A DNA stretch of 43,488 nt from DATAXV01 sp036272915 (GTDB taxonomy: Bacteria > Chloroflexota > Dormibacteria > Dormibacterales > Dormibacteraceae). Under the pieces are notes generated by a model. That model was given only the letters and a program-made list of their open reading frames with translations. It was not told the DNA's origin and did no database searches. Of the stretch, positions 9,692 to 17,111 are shown in pieces (positions within the stretch are counted from its first letter, which is position 1; every line of letters starts with the position of its first letter). The position numbers were made by a program, and so were the translations under genes. The DNA lies in assembly GCA_036272915.1 (NCBI GenBank), contig DATAXV010000176.1:1-43488 (forward strand), given 5' to 3'.

Positions 9692-10915
9692 TCACTTCAG
9701 GTTGGCAGGGTCCAGCAGGTCGTCGCGCGGACCTTCGATCGGCTCCTGCCGCCGCATCATCTCGATCAGCTTCTTGCGCCCCTTGGGCGGGCCGATCATG
9801 ATCGCCCCGACCAGCCGGTCCTCGTGGAAGAACAGCTTGCGGAAGAAGCGCTCGTCGTAGGAGAAGGTGCGGACCGACTCCAGGTCGGGCTGGACGTCGG
9901 GCGTGATGCCCATCACCGCCAGGGTCGAGCCGAACATGGTCGTGGTGTAGGTCGGGACGTCGAAGAAGACCTCGTCCTCCCCGGCCATGTTGTGGGCGGC
10001 GGTGATGCCGTGCGCCTCGGCGTTGTCCCAGGTGCCCATCTGGTTGTGCTTGCCGATCATCTGGTCGAAGAAGACGGCGATGTCGCCGGCGGCGTAGACG
10101 TCGGGCGCGGCCGTCCGCAGGTGGTCGTCGGTGACGATCCCGCGGCGCACCTCGATGCCGGTGTTCCGGACCGGCTCGACGTAGTAGTCGAGGCCGACGC
10201 CGTAGGCGAGGACCTGGAAGTCGTGGAGCTGGAGCCCGTTGACGGTCTCGGCCGAGAAGTTGCCGTTGTCGGCGGTGAACCGGCTGACCTCGTCCTGACA
10301 GTAGAACTCGACGCCGGCCTCCTCACCCAGCTGGTGGCAGAGGCGGCCGCCCTCGGCGTCGAGGACGTAGCGCAGGAACCAGGGGCCGCGCATGATCCAG
10401 GTGACGCTGGCCCGCTTGCGATAGGCGACGCCCTCGGCGAGCTCGTAGGCGATGAAGCTCCCGCCCATGACCAGCACCCTCTTGGCCTCGTCGGCGCGCT
10501 CGATGATGATGTCGGTGTCGTCGATGGTCTGGAAGCCGTAGAGGTTGGCGATGTCCTCGGCGCCCGGCCACGGCGGCGGCTTGGGCCGGCCCCCGGTGGC
10601 GATCAGCAGGGCGTCGTACCGGAACTCCTGGTCGCGGTTGGTCCGGACGATCTTCTCGCGCACGTCGATCTCGGTCGCCCAGGTCTGGAAGTGGATCTCC
10701 AGGCCCTTGGCCTCATAGTCCTCGACCTTGCGCATGAAGACCTTCTCGCGGCGCATCTGGCCGCGCAGGTAGCGGGGCAGGGCGACCCGGTTGTACAGCG
10801 GATGGGGCTCGGCCGCGATCATCACGATCGAGCACTCGGCGTCGTTCTTGCGCAGCTCCTCGGCACACTTCTGACCGGCGATCCCGTTGCCGATGACAAC
10901 GTAGCGACGGGTCAT
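9692..10915 (-). CDS. NAD(P)/FAD-dependent oxidoreductase (pyridine nucleotide-disulfide fold)
   Basis: A 407-residue flavoprotein. The N-terminal FAD site reads VVIGNGIAGQKCAEEL (GxGxxG at 9-14). The second Rossmann motif VLVMGGSFIAYELAEG should bind NAD(P)H, and the DVYAAGDIA motif near residue 270 closes the FAD site. There is no redox-active CxxxxC pair, so it resembles ferredoxin/rubredoxin reductases or the NirB N-terminal module rather than a disulfide reductase. Its ATG lies three bases after the stop of the GNAT gene, so it is co-transcribed with it. No Shine-Dalgarno is visible, which suggests coupled translation. The electron partner is unknown; none is encoded nearby. Confidence 0.88.
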   Translation of the reverse strand: MTRRYVVIGNGIAGQKCAEELRKNDAECSIVMIAAEPHPLYNRVALPRYLRGQMRREKVFMRKVEDYEAKGLEIHFQTWATEIDVREKIVRTNRDQEFRYDALLIATGGRPKPPPWPGAEDIANLYGFQTIDDTDIIIERADEAKRVLVMGGSFIAYELAEGVAYRKRASVTWIMRGPWFLRYVLDAEGGRLCHQLGEEAGVEFYCQDEVSRFTADNGNFSAETVNGLQLHDFQVLAYGVGLDYYVEPVRNTGIEVRRGIVTDDHLRTAAPDVYAAGDIAVFFDQMIGKHNQMGTWDNAEAHGITAAHNMAGEDEVFFDVPTYTTTMFGSTLAVMGITPDVQPDLESVRTFSYDERFFRKLFFHEDRLVGAIMIGPPKGRKKLIEMMRRQEPIEGPRDDLLDPANLK

Positions 10916-10918
10916 TGG

Positions 10919-11740
10919 CTACAGGCGGCGCCCGTAGGCCAGCTGCGCGGGAAGGGCATCATCGACTCGGTAGCCTACCGAGTCCAGCAACTCCGCCGCC
11001 GCGGGCACGTCGGGGGCCAGCAGCCGGGCTCCGTCGACGTCCATCCCGTCGGCCTCGAACTGGAGACCCTGGAGCAGCTCGGTCAGCGCGGCGCCCTCGC
11101 CGATGAGGAAGGAGGCGGTGAGCCGGTCGTCGCCGGCCTCCAGCAGGCAGAAGGCCCTGCCGCCCGGGCCGACCCGCACCCTGCCCTCCTCGGCAAGGCG
11201 CTGGATCAGGGGCTGGTCGACGTCGCGAAGGCCGTCATCACCGGCGGTGAGGCCGCCATAGCCGCTCAGCCAGGGACCCTCGTCACGGAGCAGCCCGGCC
11301 AGCCCGGGGGCGTCAGCGCCCGAACCCATGCGAGGGAGGTCCACGCCCTCCATGCGCGGGCCCAGATGGGTCCGGCAGCGGGCGATCAGGCGGAAGCCCT
11401 CCCGCTCGTAGAGACGGGCGGGCTCCTCGTCGGTGACGCCGGCCCTGACCTCGGTGAAGCCGAGCCCCCTGGCCTGGTCGAGCGCGTGCCGCACCATGGC
11501 CGCGCCCACCTCGTCCGCGCCCGGCGCCACGGCCAGGCCCTCCTGGACCAGCACCCCGGCCGCGACCGGCCGCAGGCGGTGGATGGCGACGACGATGCCG
11601 TCGACCTCGCCCACCTCGAAGGGGGCGCTGGGATCCCCGACCCAGTCGTCGAAGGGAGCGGACGGCGCGATCTCCTCCACGCGCTCGCGGTCGGCGGAGC
11701 GGACCGGGCGGACGTCCAGGTCGGGAGCGGCCGCGGTCAC
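10919..11740 (-). CDS. GNAT-family N-acetyltransferase-like protein
   Basis: A 273-residue protein with a GNAT domain in its first half: VRPVRSADRERVEEIAPSAPF start, then VLVQEGLAVAPGADEVGAAMVRHALDQARGLGF, which resembles motif A, and a following ARLYEREGFRLIARCRTHL segment typical of the acetyl-CoA fold end. The second half (after about 150) is unassigned and may be a degenerate second GNAT copy. The start is taken as GTG at 11740 because upstream codons look non-coding; no Shine-Dalgarno is seen. It lies 31 bp after the TetR gene and 3 bp before the oxidoreductase, forming one transcription unit. The substrate is unknown; a drug-modifying role is only suggested by context. Confidence 0.72.
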   Translation of the reverse strand: MTAAAPDLDVRPVRSADRERVEEIAPSAPFDDWVGDPSAPFEVGEVDGIVVAIHRLRPVAAGVLVQEGLAVAPGADEVGAAMVRHALDQARGLGFTEVRAGVTDEEPARLYEREGFRLIARCRTHLGPRMEGVDLPRMGSGADAPGLAGLLRDEGPWLSGYGGLTAGDDGLRDVDQPLIQRLAEEGRVRVGPGGRAFCLLEAGDDRLTASFLIGEGAALTELLQGLQFEADGMDVDGARLLAPDVPAAAELLDSVGYRVDDALPAQLAYGRRL

Positions 11741-11771
11741 GGCGCCGGGCAGGGATCGGTGGGAGCCGGCT

Positions 11772-13013
11772 TCACGCCACCGATGGTGGCACAGCGGGAG
11801 GCGCCGCGGACCCCCTCTCGAGGCGCCGCTCGAGGCCGTCGAGCAGGACCTCGAGAGCGACCTCGAACACGCGGTCGGAATCGGGCGGCCGCGGAGCCTC
11901 GGGCGGCGGCTCGTCGCCGGCCTCCGGCTCGGCCGCGCCGGCGCGGACCGTGATCCGGCGAGCGCCGCTGCCGACCTCGACCTCGTAGCGGTCCTCCGCG
12001 CTCTCGTACCCGGCGCTCTGCCACCGCGTGCCCGCACCGACCGAGTCGAGCCTCGTCCCGTCGAGACTGACGTCCGAGCTTCCCCGCCGGAGGTGGATCC
12101 CGACGGCGGTGCCGGCGGGTCGCTGGATGAGCAGCTCGTTGACGCCACCGGCGAACCGCACCGGCACCACTCCGGAGGGTTCCCCGAGGATCAGGGTCAG
12201 CCGGTTGACGCCGCCCTCGGCGGCGAAGCTGGTGAGCGCCAGCCGGCCGAGTTCGGCGGTGGTCTGCCAGGCCCCGTGCTCGAGGCTCACCGTCCAGGGC
12301 AGGGCCGTGTTGAGGCCGACGCGACAGGACATGCGGCGGCCCTGGCGCTGATGGATCGAGACCGTCCCCTCCCCCGCCTCGACCCGGGGCGCCCGGCCGT
12401 CGTAGTCGACGCGGTAGAGCTCCTCGAGGCGGGGGTCGGCATGGATGGTCATGGCCCGCGAGCCGTGGATGTGGAGCTGGCCGGCCGTGGCCTCCCGGCG
12501 CGGACCGATGAGGGGCTCGCCCCCCTCGCCGGCGGTCGCCGCGCCGGGGCTCATCGTCTCGTCGACGAGGAGCCCGGTCAGGAAGACGTTGAGCACCTGC
12601 CCCGCCTCTCTCGCCTGCTCGGGGTCCATGCCGGCGCCGGCGAAGACCTCGCGCAGGGCGGCGATCGAGCGCCGGCGGTTGGGTCCGAAGGGCGGGCTCT
12701 CGATCATCACCCGCGCGCCGTCCCGGTGTCTCGCCACGGCGCGCCGGCAGTCGCGGGCGAGGGTGGCCAGCGCCTCGCGCCAGGGCCGGGCGGCGTCGGG
12801 ATCGGGGATCTCGGCGGCGATGGCGTCGGAGAGCAGCCCCAGGAGCTCCTCCTTGTCGCGCACGTGCCAGTAGAGCGAGGCCGCGGTGACGCCGAGGCGA
12901 TCGGCCAGGCGTCGCATGGTCACGGCGTCCAGGCCCAGCTCGTCGAGCAGCTCCAGCGCCACCCCGACCACCCGCTCGCGGTCGAGGGCGCGGTTCGCGT
13001 CACCCTCGTTCAT
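11772..13013 (-). CDS. TetR-family regulator with a beta-rich domain inserted in its C-terminal domain
   Basis: A 413-residue regulator, about twice the usual TetR length. Residues 11-58 are a clear TetR helix-turn-helix (VTMRRLADRLGVTAASLYWHVRDKEELL). Residues 75-155 match the start of a TetR_C ligand domain. From about 185 to 360 comes a beta-rich stretch with alternating short hydrophobic and Gly/Asp turns (SSDVSLDGTRLDS, DRYEVEVGSGARRITV), reminiscent of LiaF/DUF4097 toastrack-like folds. The last 35 residues (DSDRVFEVALEVLLDGLERRLE) look like the normal final helices of TetR_C. So the beta domain appears inserted, not appended. ATG at 13013 has GAGG at the right distance; a GTG one codon up is less likely. 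It heads the GNAT/oxidoreductase unit and is divergent from the glycosyltransferase/exporter genes, its probable targets. Confidence 0.85.
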   Translation of the reverse strand: MNEGDANRALDRERVVGVALELLDELGLDAVTMRRLADRLGVTAASLYWHVRDKEELLGLLSDAIAAEIPDPDAARPWREALATLARDCRRAVARHRDGARVMIESPPFGPNRRRSIAALREVFAGAGMDPEQAREAGQVLNVFLTGLLVDETMSPGAATAGEGGEPLIGPRREATAGQLHIHGSRAMTIHADPRLEELYRVDYDGRAPRVEAGEGTVSIHQRQGRRMSCRVGLNTALPWTVSLEHGAWQTTAELGRLALTSFAAEGGVNRLTLILGEPSGVVPVRFAGGVNELLIQRPAGTAVGIHLRRGSSDVSLDGTRLDSVGAGTRWQSAGYESAEDRYEVEVGSGARRITVRAGAAEPEAGDEPPPEAPRPPDSDRVFEVALEVLLDGLERRLERGSAAPPAVPPSVA

Positions 13014-13025
13014 CACACCTCACGC

Positions 13026-13079
13026 TTGACAGCCTAACACTGTTAATGCGAACATCCAATCAACCTAACGATGTTTAGT
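13026..13079. promoter_or_regulatory. Divergent promoter region with two operator-like sites
   Basis: Between the TetR gene and the glycosyltransferase lie two similar imperfect palindromes: CCTAACACTGTTAATG at 13033-13048 and CCTAACGATGTTTAGT at 13064-13079. They start 31 bp apart, about three helical turns. Site 1 has perfect arms TAACA/TGTTA around one base. Together they are the obvious candidates for TetR binding and for joint control of both directions. A TTGACA (13026-13031, plus) and a TTGACT (minus strand, 13082-13077) could serve as -35 boxes, but matching -10 boxes are weak. The region is visibly more AT-rich than its surroundings. Confidence 0.6.
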
Positions 13080-13144
13080 CAAGATCGACCAGCACCACAT
13101 ACACCGTGTACCCACCCGGTGGACGGCCGGGGAAGGAGTGAGCG

Positions 13145-14425
13145 ATGGCCCGTTTCCTGATCAGCACGATGCCCGCGAGCGGGCATGTCAACCCGGCAGT
13201 GCCCCTCGCCCGCCGCCTGGTCGAGCGCGGCCACGAGGTCCGCTGGCACACGGGCACAGAGTTCCGCGAGCAGGTGGAGGCGACCGGGGCCCGGCTCGCC
13301 CCCCGCGTCCACGCGCCCGGCTTCGAGGACCTGCGGCCCGCCGGTGGGAGCCGGGGCCCGAGCGCCTTCAGCGACTTCGCCCGCCGGCTCTTCGTCGATC
13401 CCTCGCCGGGACAGCTCTGCGACTACCGCTCGATCCTCGATGCCTTCCCGGCCGACGTCCTCGTCCATGACGGCATCGGCCAGGGCCCCGCCCTCCTCGC
13501 CGACGGCGGCGGGCCGCCCTGGGCCACGCTCGGCATCAGCCCGCTGATGCTCAGCGGACCCGACGTCGGTCCCTTCGGCACCGGCTGGGGCCCGGCCCGC
13601 TCCGGCTGGCAGCGGGCGCGCAACACCCTCGTGAACGGGCTCATCGAGCACCTGCTCCTGCGGCCGGCCACGGAGGCGCTGAACCGGGTCCGGATCGAGG
13701 CCGGGGTGCCGCCGCTGGCTCGGGGCACGACGCTCTTCGACGTCCTCCTCTCCCCCCACCTCCATCTGCAGTGCACGGTGCCCTCGTTCGAATATCCGCG
13801 CCGACGGCTTCCCGCCCAGATCCGCTTCGTCGGGCCGATGCCGCCGCCCTCCTCCCCGGCCTTCGCCGCTCCCGCCTGGTGGGCGGACCTCGACGGCGGT
13901 CGACCGGTGGTGCACGTCACCCAGGGAACGGTCGCCACCGACGCCTCGCAGCTGATCGGGCCGGCGCTGCGCGGACTGGCCGGCGAGGAGGTGCTGGTGG
14001 TGGCGACGACGCCCGATCCGGGAGCCCTCGGCGAGGTGCCCGCGAACGCCCGGGTCGCCACCTTCCTTCCTCACTCGGCACTGCTGCCCCGAGTCGACGT
14101 CCTCATCACCAACGGCGGCTACGGCGGCGTCCAGGCGGCGCTGGCGGCGGGCGTGCCGATGGTCGCCGCCGGGGCGAGCCAGGACAAGCCGGAGGTGTGC
14201 CGGCGGATCGCCTGGGCCGGCGTCGGCGTCGACCTCGGGACCGGATCCCCGACCCCCGAGCAGATCGGCGCGGCCGTTCGGACGGTTCTCGCCGGCCCGT
14301 CCTACCGGGCCGCGGCGGGCCGGATGCACGCCGAGTGCCGGCGCCACGACGCCGCCGGGGAGGCCTCGCTGCTCCTCGAACGCCTGGCCGGATGCGCCGA
14401 AGCGGAGGTGGCGCCGGTGGCCTGA
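13145..14425 (+). CDS. Family 1 glycosyltransferase (macrolide/UGT type)
   Basis: A 426-residue GT-B fold glycosyltransferase. The N-terminus LISTMPASGHVNPAVPLARRLVERGHEV carries the acceptor-side catalytic His (H14) typical of macrolide and UDP-glucuronosyl-type transferases. The C-terminal half has VHVTQGTVATD and the nucleotide-sugar site HSALLPRVDVLITNGGYGGV followed by AALAAGVPMVAAGASQDK. Members glucosylate antibiotics, flavonoids or lipids from UDP-sugars. AGGAG lies 7 nt before the ATG. It is followed after 108 bp by a DrrA/DrrB-like exporter and is divergent from the TetR unit. Drug inactivation by glycosylation plus export is a reasonable inference from this setting, but natural-product or lipid glycosylation is equally possible. 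Confidence 0.88.
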   Translation: MARFLISTMPASGHVNPAVPLARRLVERGHEVRWHTGTEFREQVEATGARLAPRVHAPGFEDLRPAGGSRGPSAFSDFARRLFVDPSPGQLCDYRSILDAFPADVLVHDGIGQGPALLADGGGPPWATLGISPLMLSGPDVGPFGTGWGPARSGWQRARNTLVNGLIEHLLLRPATEALNRVRIEAGVPPLARGTTLFDVLLSPHLHLQCTVPSFEYPRRRLPAQIRFVGPMPPPSSPAFAAPAWWADLDGGRPVVHVTQGTVATDASQLIGPALRGLAGEEVLVVATTPDPGALGEVPANARVATFLPHSALLPRVDVLITNGGYGGVQAALAAGVPMVAAGASQDKPEVCRRIAWAGVGVDLGTGSPTPEQIGAAVRTVLAGPSYRAAAGRMHAECRRHDAAGEASLLLERLAGCAEAEVAPVA

Positions 14426-14533
14426 CCCGATCCCCGCCGACATCGCCCCCAGGAGACGGGACCGGCGCCCGAGGCGTGCACCTCCCCGACGGCGACCCGG
14501 GCTCCACAACCCAGACGGCAACAGGAGTCGGAC

Positions 14534-15487
14534 ATGAACGTCATCGAGACCAGCGGCCTGCGTCGCACCTTCAGCACCCGCCGCGGCCGGGTGGAGGCCG
14601 TCGCCGGCGTCGATCTTCGCGTCGAGGCGGGGGAGATCTTCGGCTTCCTCGGCCCCAACGGAGCCGGGAAGACGACCACCCTCCGCATGCTCTGCACGCT
14701 GCTCGAGCCGAGCGGCGGCGAGGCCTTGGTCGCCGGCCACGACCTGCGCAGGGGCGCGGCCCGGGTCCGCGAGCGCATCGGCTACGTCGGCCAGCAGGGC
14801 GGCTCCGACCCCCAGGTCACCGGCCGCGCCGAGCTCGTCTTCCAGGGCCGGGCCTACGGGATGGGGCGCCGCGAGGCCGTCTCACGGGCGGCAGAGCTGG
14901 TCCGGGCCCTGCAGCTGGAGGAGGTCGCCGACCGGCGCGCCGGCACCTACTCCGGCGGGCAGCGCCGCCGGCTCGACATCGCCATGGGCATGGCCCACTC
15001 CCCCCAGCTGCTCTTCCTCGACGAGCCGACCACCGGCCTCGACCCGCAGAGCCGCGCCCACCTCTGGGAGGAGGTGCGGCGGCTGCGCGAGCGCGGGGTG
15101 ACCGTGTTCCTCACCACCCACTACCTGGACGAGGCCGACGCCCTCTGCGATCGCCTCGCCATCATCGACCAGGGCCGCATCGTCTCCGAGGGGACGCCCG
15201 ACCAGCTCAAGCGCCAGGTCGCCGGCGACGTCGTCACCCTCGGCCTGACCGGCGGTCCGGAGACCGCCCTCACCCTCCTCCGCGGGCAGTCCTTCGTTCG
15301 CGAGGGCACGACCGGCGAGGGCCTGCTGCGCCTCTACGTCGACCGCGGCGAGACGGCGATGCCGGCCATCCTCCGCACCCTCGACGCCGCCGGGCTGGAG
15401 CTGGAGACGATCTCCCTGGCCCGCCCCAGCCTGGACGACGTCTTCCTGCGCCAGACCGGCCGCTCGCTGCGCGACCGGGCCGCCTGA
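14534..15487 (+). CDS. ABC exporter ATPase (DrrA-like)
   Basis: A 317-residue ATPase of the daunorubicin-resistance DrrA type. Walker A is GPNGAGKTT (40-48), the signature is YSGGQRRRLDIAMGMAHSP, and Walker B is LLFLDEPTTGLDP followed by the H-loop in FLTTHYLDEADALCDR. The extended C-terminal region (about 225-317) with SLDDVFLRQTGRSLRD is the characteristic DrrA ending. GGAG lies 8 nt before the ATG. The permease gene follows immediately. The pair should move a hydrophobic compound out of the cell, possibly the product or substrate of the adjacent glycosyltransferase. Confidence 0.92.
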   Translation: MNVIETSGLRRTFSTRRGRVEAVAGVDLRVEAGEIFGFLGPNGAGKTTTLRMLCTLLEPSGGEALVAGHDLRRGAARVRERIGYVGQQGGSDPQVTGRAELVFQGRAYGMGRREAVSRAAELVRALQLEEVADRRAGTYSGGQRRRLDIAMGMAHSPQLLFLDEPTTGLDPQSRAHLWEEVRRLRERGVTVFLTTHYLDEADALCDRLAIIDQGRIVSEGTPDQLKRQVAGDVVTLGLTGGPETALTLLRGQSFVREGTTGEGLLRLYVDRGETAMPAILRTLDAAGLELETISLARPSLDDVFLRQTGRSLRDRAA

Positions 15488-15500
15488 GGAGATGAGAGCG

Positions 15501-16262
15501 ATGAAGGTCCTTCGCGACACCGGCCTCGTCTTCAACCGGTACCTGCTGCTGTTCCTCCGCAATCCCGCCTGGGTCGTGATCCAGGTCGTGCAGCCGCTGC
15601 TCTACCTGATCCTCTTCGCCCCGCTCCTCAAGTCGATCGCGGCCATGCCCGGGTTCCCGCCCGGGGGCGCCTACAACGTCTTCGTCCCCGGCCTCCTCGT
15701 CCAGCTCGGCCTCTTCGGCGCCACCAGCGTCGGCTTCGGCCTGATCTCGGATCTGCGCTTCGGCATCGTCGAGCGGATGCGCGTGACCCCGCTCAGCCGG
15801 CTCTCCATGCTGCTCGGCAGGGCCCTCCGCGATGTCGTCACCCTGCTCGTCCAGGCCCTCATCATCGTCCTCTGCTCGCTGCCCTTCGGCCTCAGCCTGC
15901 ACCCGCTCGGCGTGGTCGTGATGCTGGCCCTGCTGGCGCTCATCGGCCTCGGCTTCGCCTCCATCTCCTACGCCCTCGCCCTGCGGCTGAAGAGCGAGGA
16001 CGCCTACGCCCCGCTGGTCTTCACCGCCACCCTGCCCCTGCTCCTGCTCTCCGGCGTGCTCCTGCCCATGTCGCTGGCACCGGCCTGGCTGCGCGCCGTC
16101 GCCGACGCCAACCCCCTCTCCTACGCCGTCGACGCCGGACGGCAGATCTTCCAGGACCACATCGGCGACGCCGACGTGATCAAGGGGCTGGCGATCATGG
16201 CCGTCCTCGCCCTGCTCGCCGTCGCCGCCGCCGCCCGCTCCTTCAGCCGGGCCGTGGCCTGA
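15501..16262 (+). CDS. ABC-2 type exporter permease (DrrB-like)
   Basis: About 253 residues with roughly six membrane spans, including WVVIQVVQPLLYLILFAPLL and PLVFTATLPLLLLSGVLLPM, followed by the LRAVADANPLSYAVDAGR motif that defines ABC-2/DrrB permeases. Two start codons are possible: ATG at 15492 sits directly on the GAGGAG ribosome site, whereas ATG at 15501 is 9 nt from it, so 15501 is chosen. It is 13 bp after the ATPase stop and ends just before a strong hairpin. It forms the membrane part of the exporter with the preceding gene. Confidence 0.9.
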   Translation: MKVLRDTGLVFNRYLLLFLRNPAWVVIQVVQPLLYLILFAPLLKSIAAMPGFPPGGAYNVFVPGLLVQLGLFGATSVGFGLISDLRFGIVERMRVTPLSRLSMLLGRALRDVVTLLVQALIIVLCSLPFGLSLHPLGVVVMLALLALIGLGFASISYALALRLKSEDAYAPLVFTATLPLLLLSGVLLPMSLAPAWLRAVADANPLSYAVDAGRQIFQDHIGDADVIKGLAIMAVLALLAVAAAARSFSRAVA

Positions 16263-16269
16263 TTCCCGC

Positions 16270-16294
16270 GAGGGACGCCTCCGGGGCGTCCCTC
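16270..16294. terminator. Bidirectional terminator hairpin between convergent genes
   Basis: Perfect 10-bp stem GAGGGACGCC/GGCGTCCCTC with a 5-base loop (TCCGG), 8 bp past the permease stop. The 3' arm runs into the stop codon of the convergent methyltransferase gene, so it can serve both strands. No strong U-tract follows. Confidence 0.65.
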
Positions 16295-17081
16295 ATCCCC
16301 GCTCCCTCGCCCGCCAGTGCAGGCAGCCGACGATCCCGTCGGCACCCTCGTAGACGAGGCCTCCCTCCGCCCCGGGCCGGAGGCCGGCCTCGATCTGCGA
16401 GGGATGCCTGGCCTCGTCCCAGGCCGGGCCGAGATGACCCCTGGCCTCGTCCAGCGCCTCCTCGAGCCCGGCGTAGACGCGGCGCCGGGCATCGCGCCAG
16501 GTGTCGACCTGGGGATGGATGCCGAGCTGGCGCAGGAGGCAGTAGGCGTCCGACAGCTTCGGCTCTCGGGGCGGCTCCGGGTCGACCAGGTGCTCAGACG
16601 CCGAGGGATGCGGGCCGTCGCGCAGGAGCAGGAAGACGCGGTCGCTGGCGGCGGCCTCCAGCTTCTCGATGAAGGGCACCGCCTCGGTCACCCCGTAGAG
16701 GACGTGACAGCAGATGGCCACGTCGGACGGCTCCACCTCGGCGTCCTCCCAGCTGCTGCCGACGACGGTCATGGCGGGCAGGTCGGGGATCAATGCGCGC
16801 ATGCCGGCTGAGGGCTCGACCACCGTCACCCACTCCGCGTCCCCGGCCAGCGGGACCGAGTGCCGGCCGTAGCCGGCGCCGACGTCGAGCAGGGTCCGCC
16901 CGGGGCCGAGATGGGGCCTGACCAGGTCGAGGAACGGATCCGGCTGACCCTGGGTGCGCGCCTGGAAGCTGGCGGCGCGGGCGTCCCAGGCCGGGCCGCC
17001 GAAGGTTCCGAGCTCCGCCTGGCGGCGCTCGACCAGACCGCGCCAGTGCGCCGCCCAGTCGGTATCGAGAAGGGCGTCCAT
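16293..17081 (-). CDS. SAM-dependent methyltransferase, class I
   Basis: A 262-residue Rossmann-fold methyltransferase. SAM-binding motif I is LLDVGAGYGRHSVPLAG (DVGAGYG at 66-72) and the acidic motif II is WVTVVEPSAGM. The later stretch VAICCHVLYGVTEAVPFIEKLEAA is motif IV-like. The substrate cannot be told; the overall layout is like uncharacterised methyltransferases that act on small molecules. The ATG at 17081 has no Shine-Dalgarno, but a CATCAT box lies 6 nt upstream, consistent with a leaderless transcript. It is divergent from the ThyX-like gene with only 30 bp between start codons. Confidence 0.85.
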   Translation of the reverse strand: MDALLDTDWAAHWRGLVERRQAELGTFGGPAWDARAASFQARTQGQPDPFLDLVRPHLGPGRTLLDVGAGYGRHSVPLAGDAEWVTVVEPSAGMRALIPDLPAMTVVGSSWEDAEVEPSDVAICCHVLYGVTEAVPFIEKLEAAASDRVFLLLRDGPHPSASEHLVDPEPPREPKLSDAYCLLRQLGIHPQVDTWRDARRRVYAGLEEALDEARGHLGPAWDEARHPSQIEAGLRPGAEGGLVYEGADGIVGCLHWRARERG

Positions 17082-17111
17082 GGCGCAATGATGCGTCCCT
17101 ACAATGTCGCC
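17082..17111. promoter_or_regulatory. Overlapping divergent leaderless promoters
   Basis: The start codons of the methyltransferase (17081, minus) and the ThyX-like gene (17112, plus) are 30 bp apart. On the plus strand TACAAT (17100-17105) is followed by six bases and the ATG. On the minus strand CATCAT is followed by six bases and the other ATG. Neither gene has a ribosome site. Each promoter's -35 region must lie inside the opposite gene. Confidence 0.5.
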
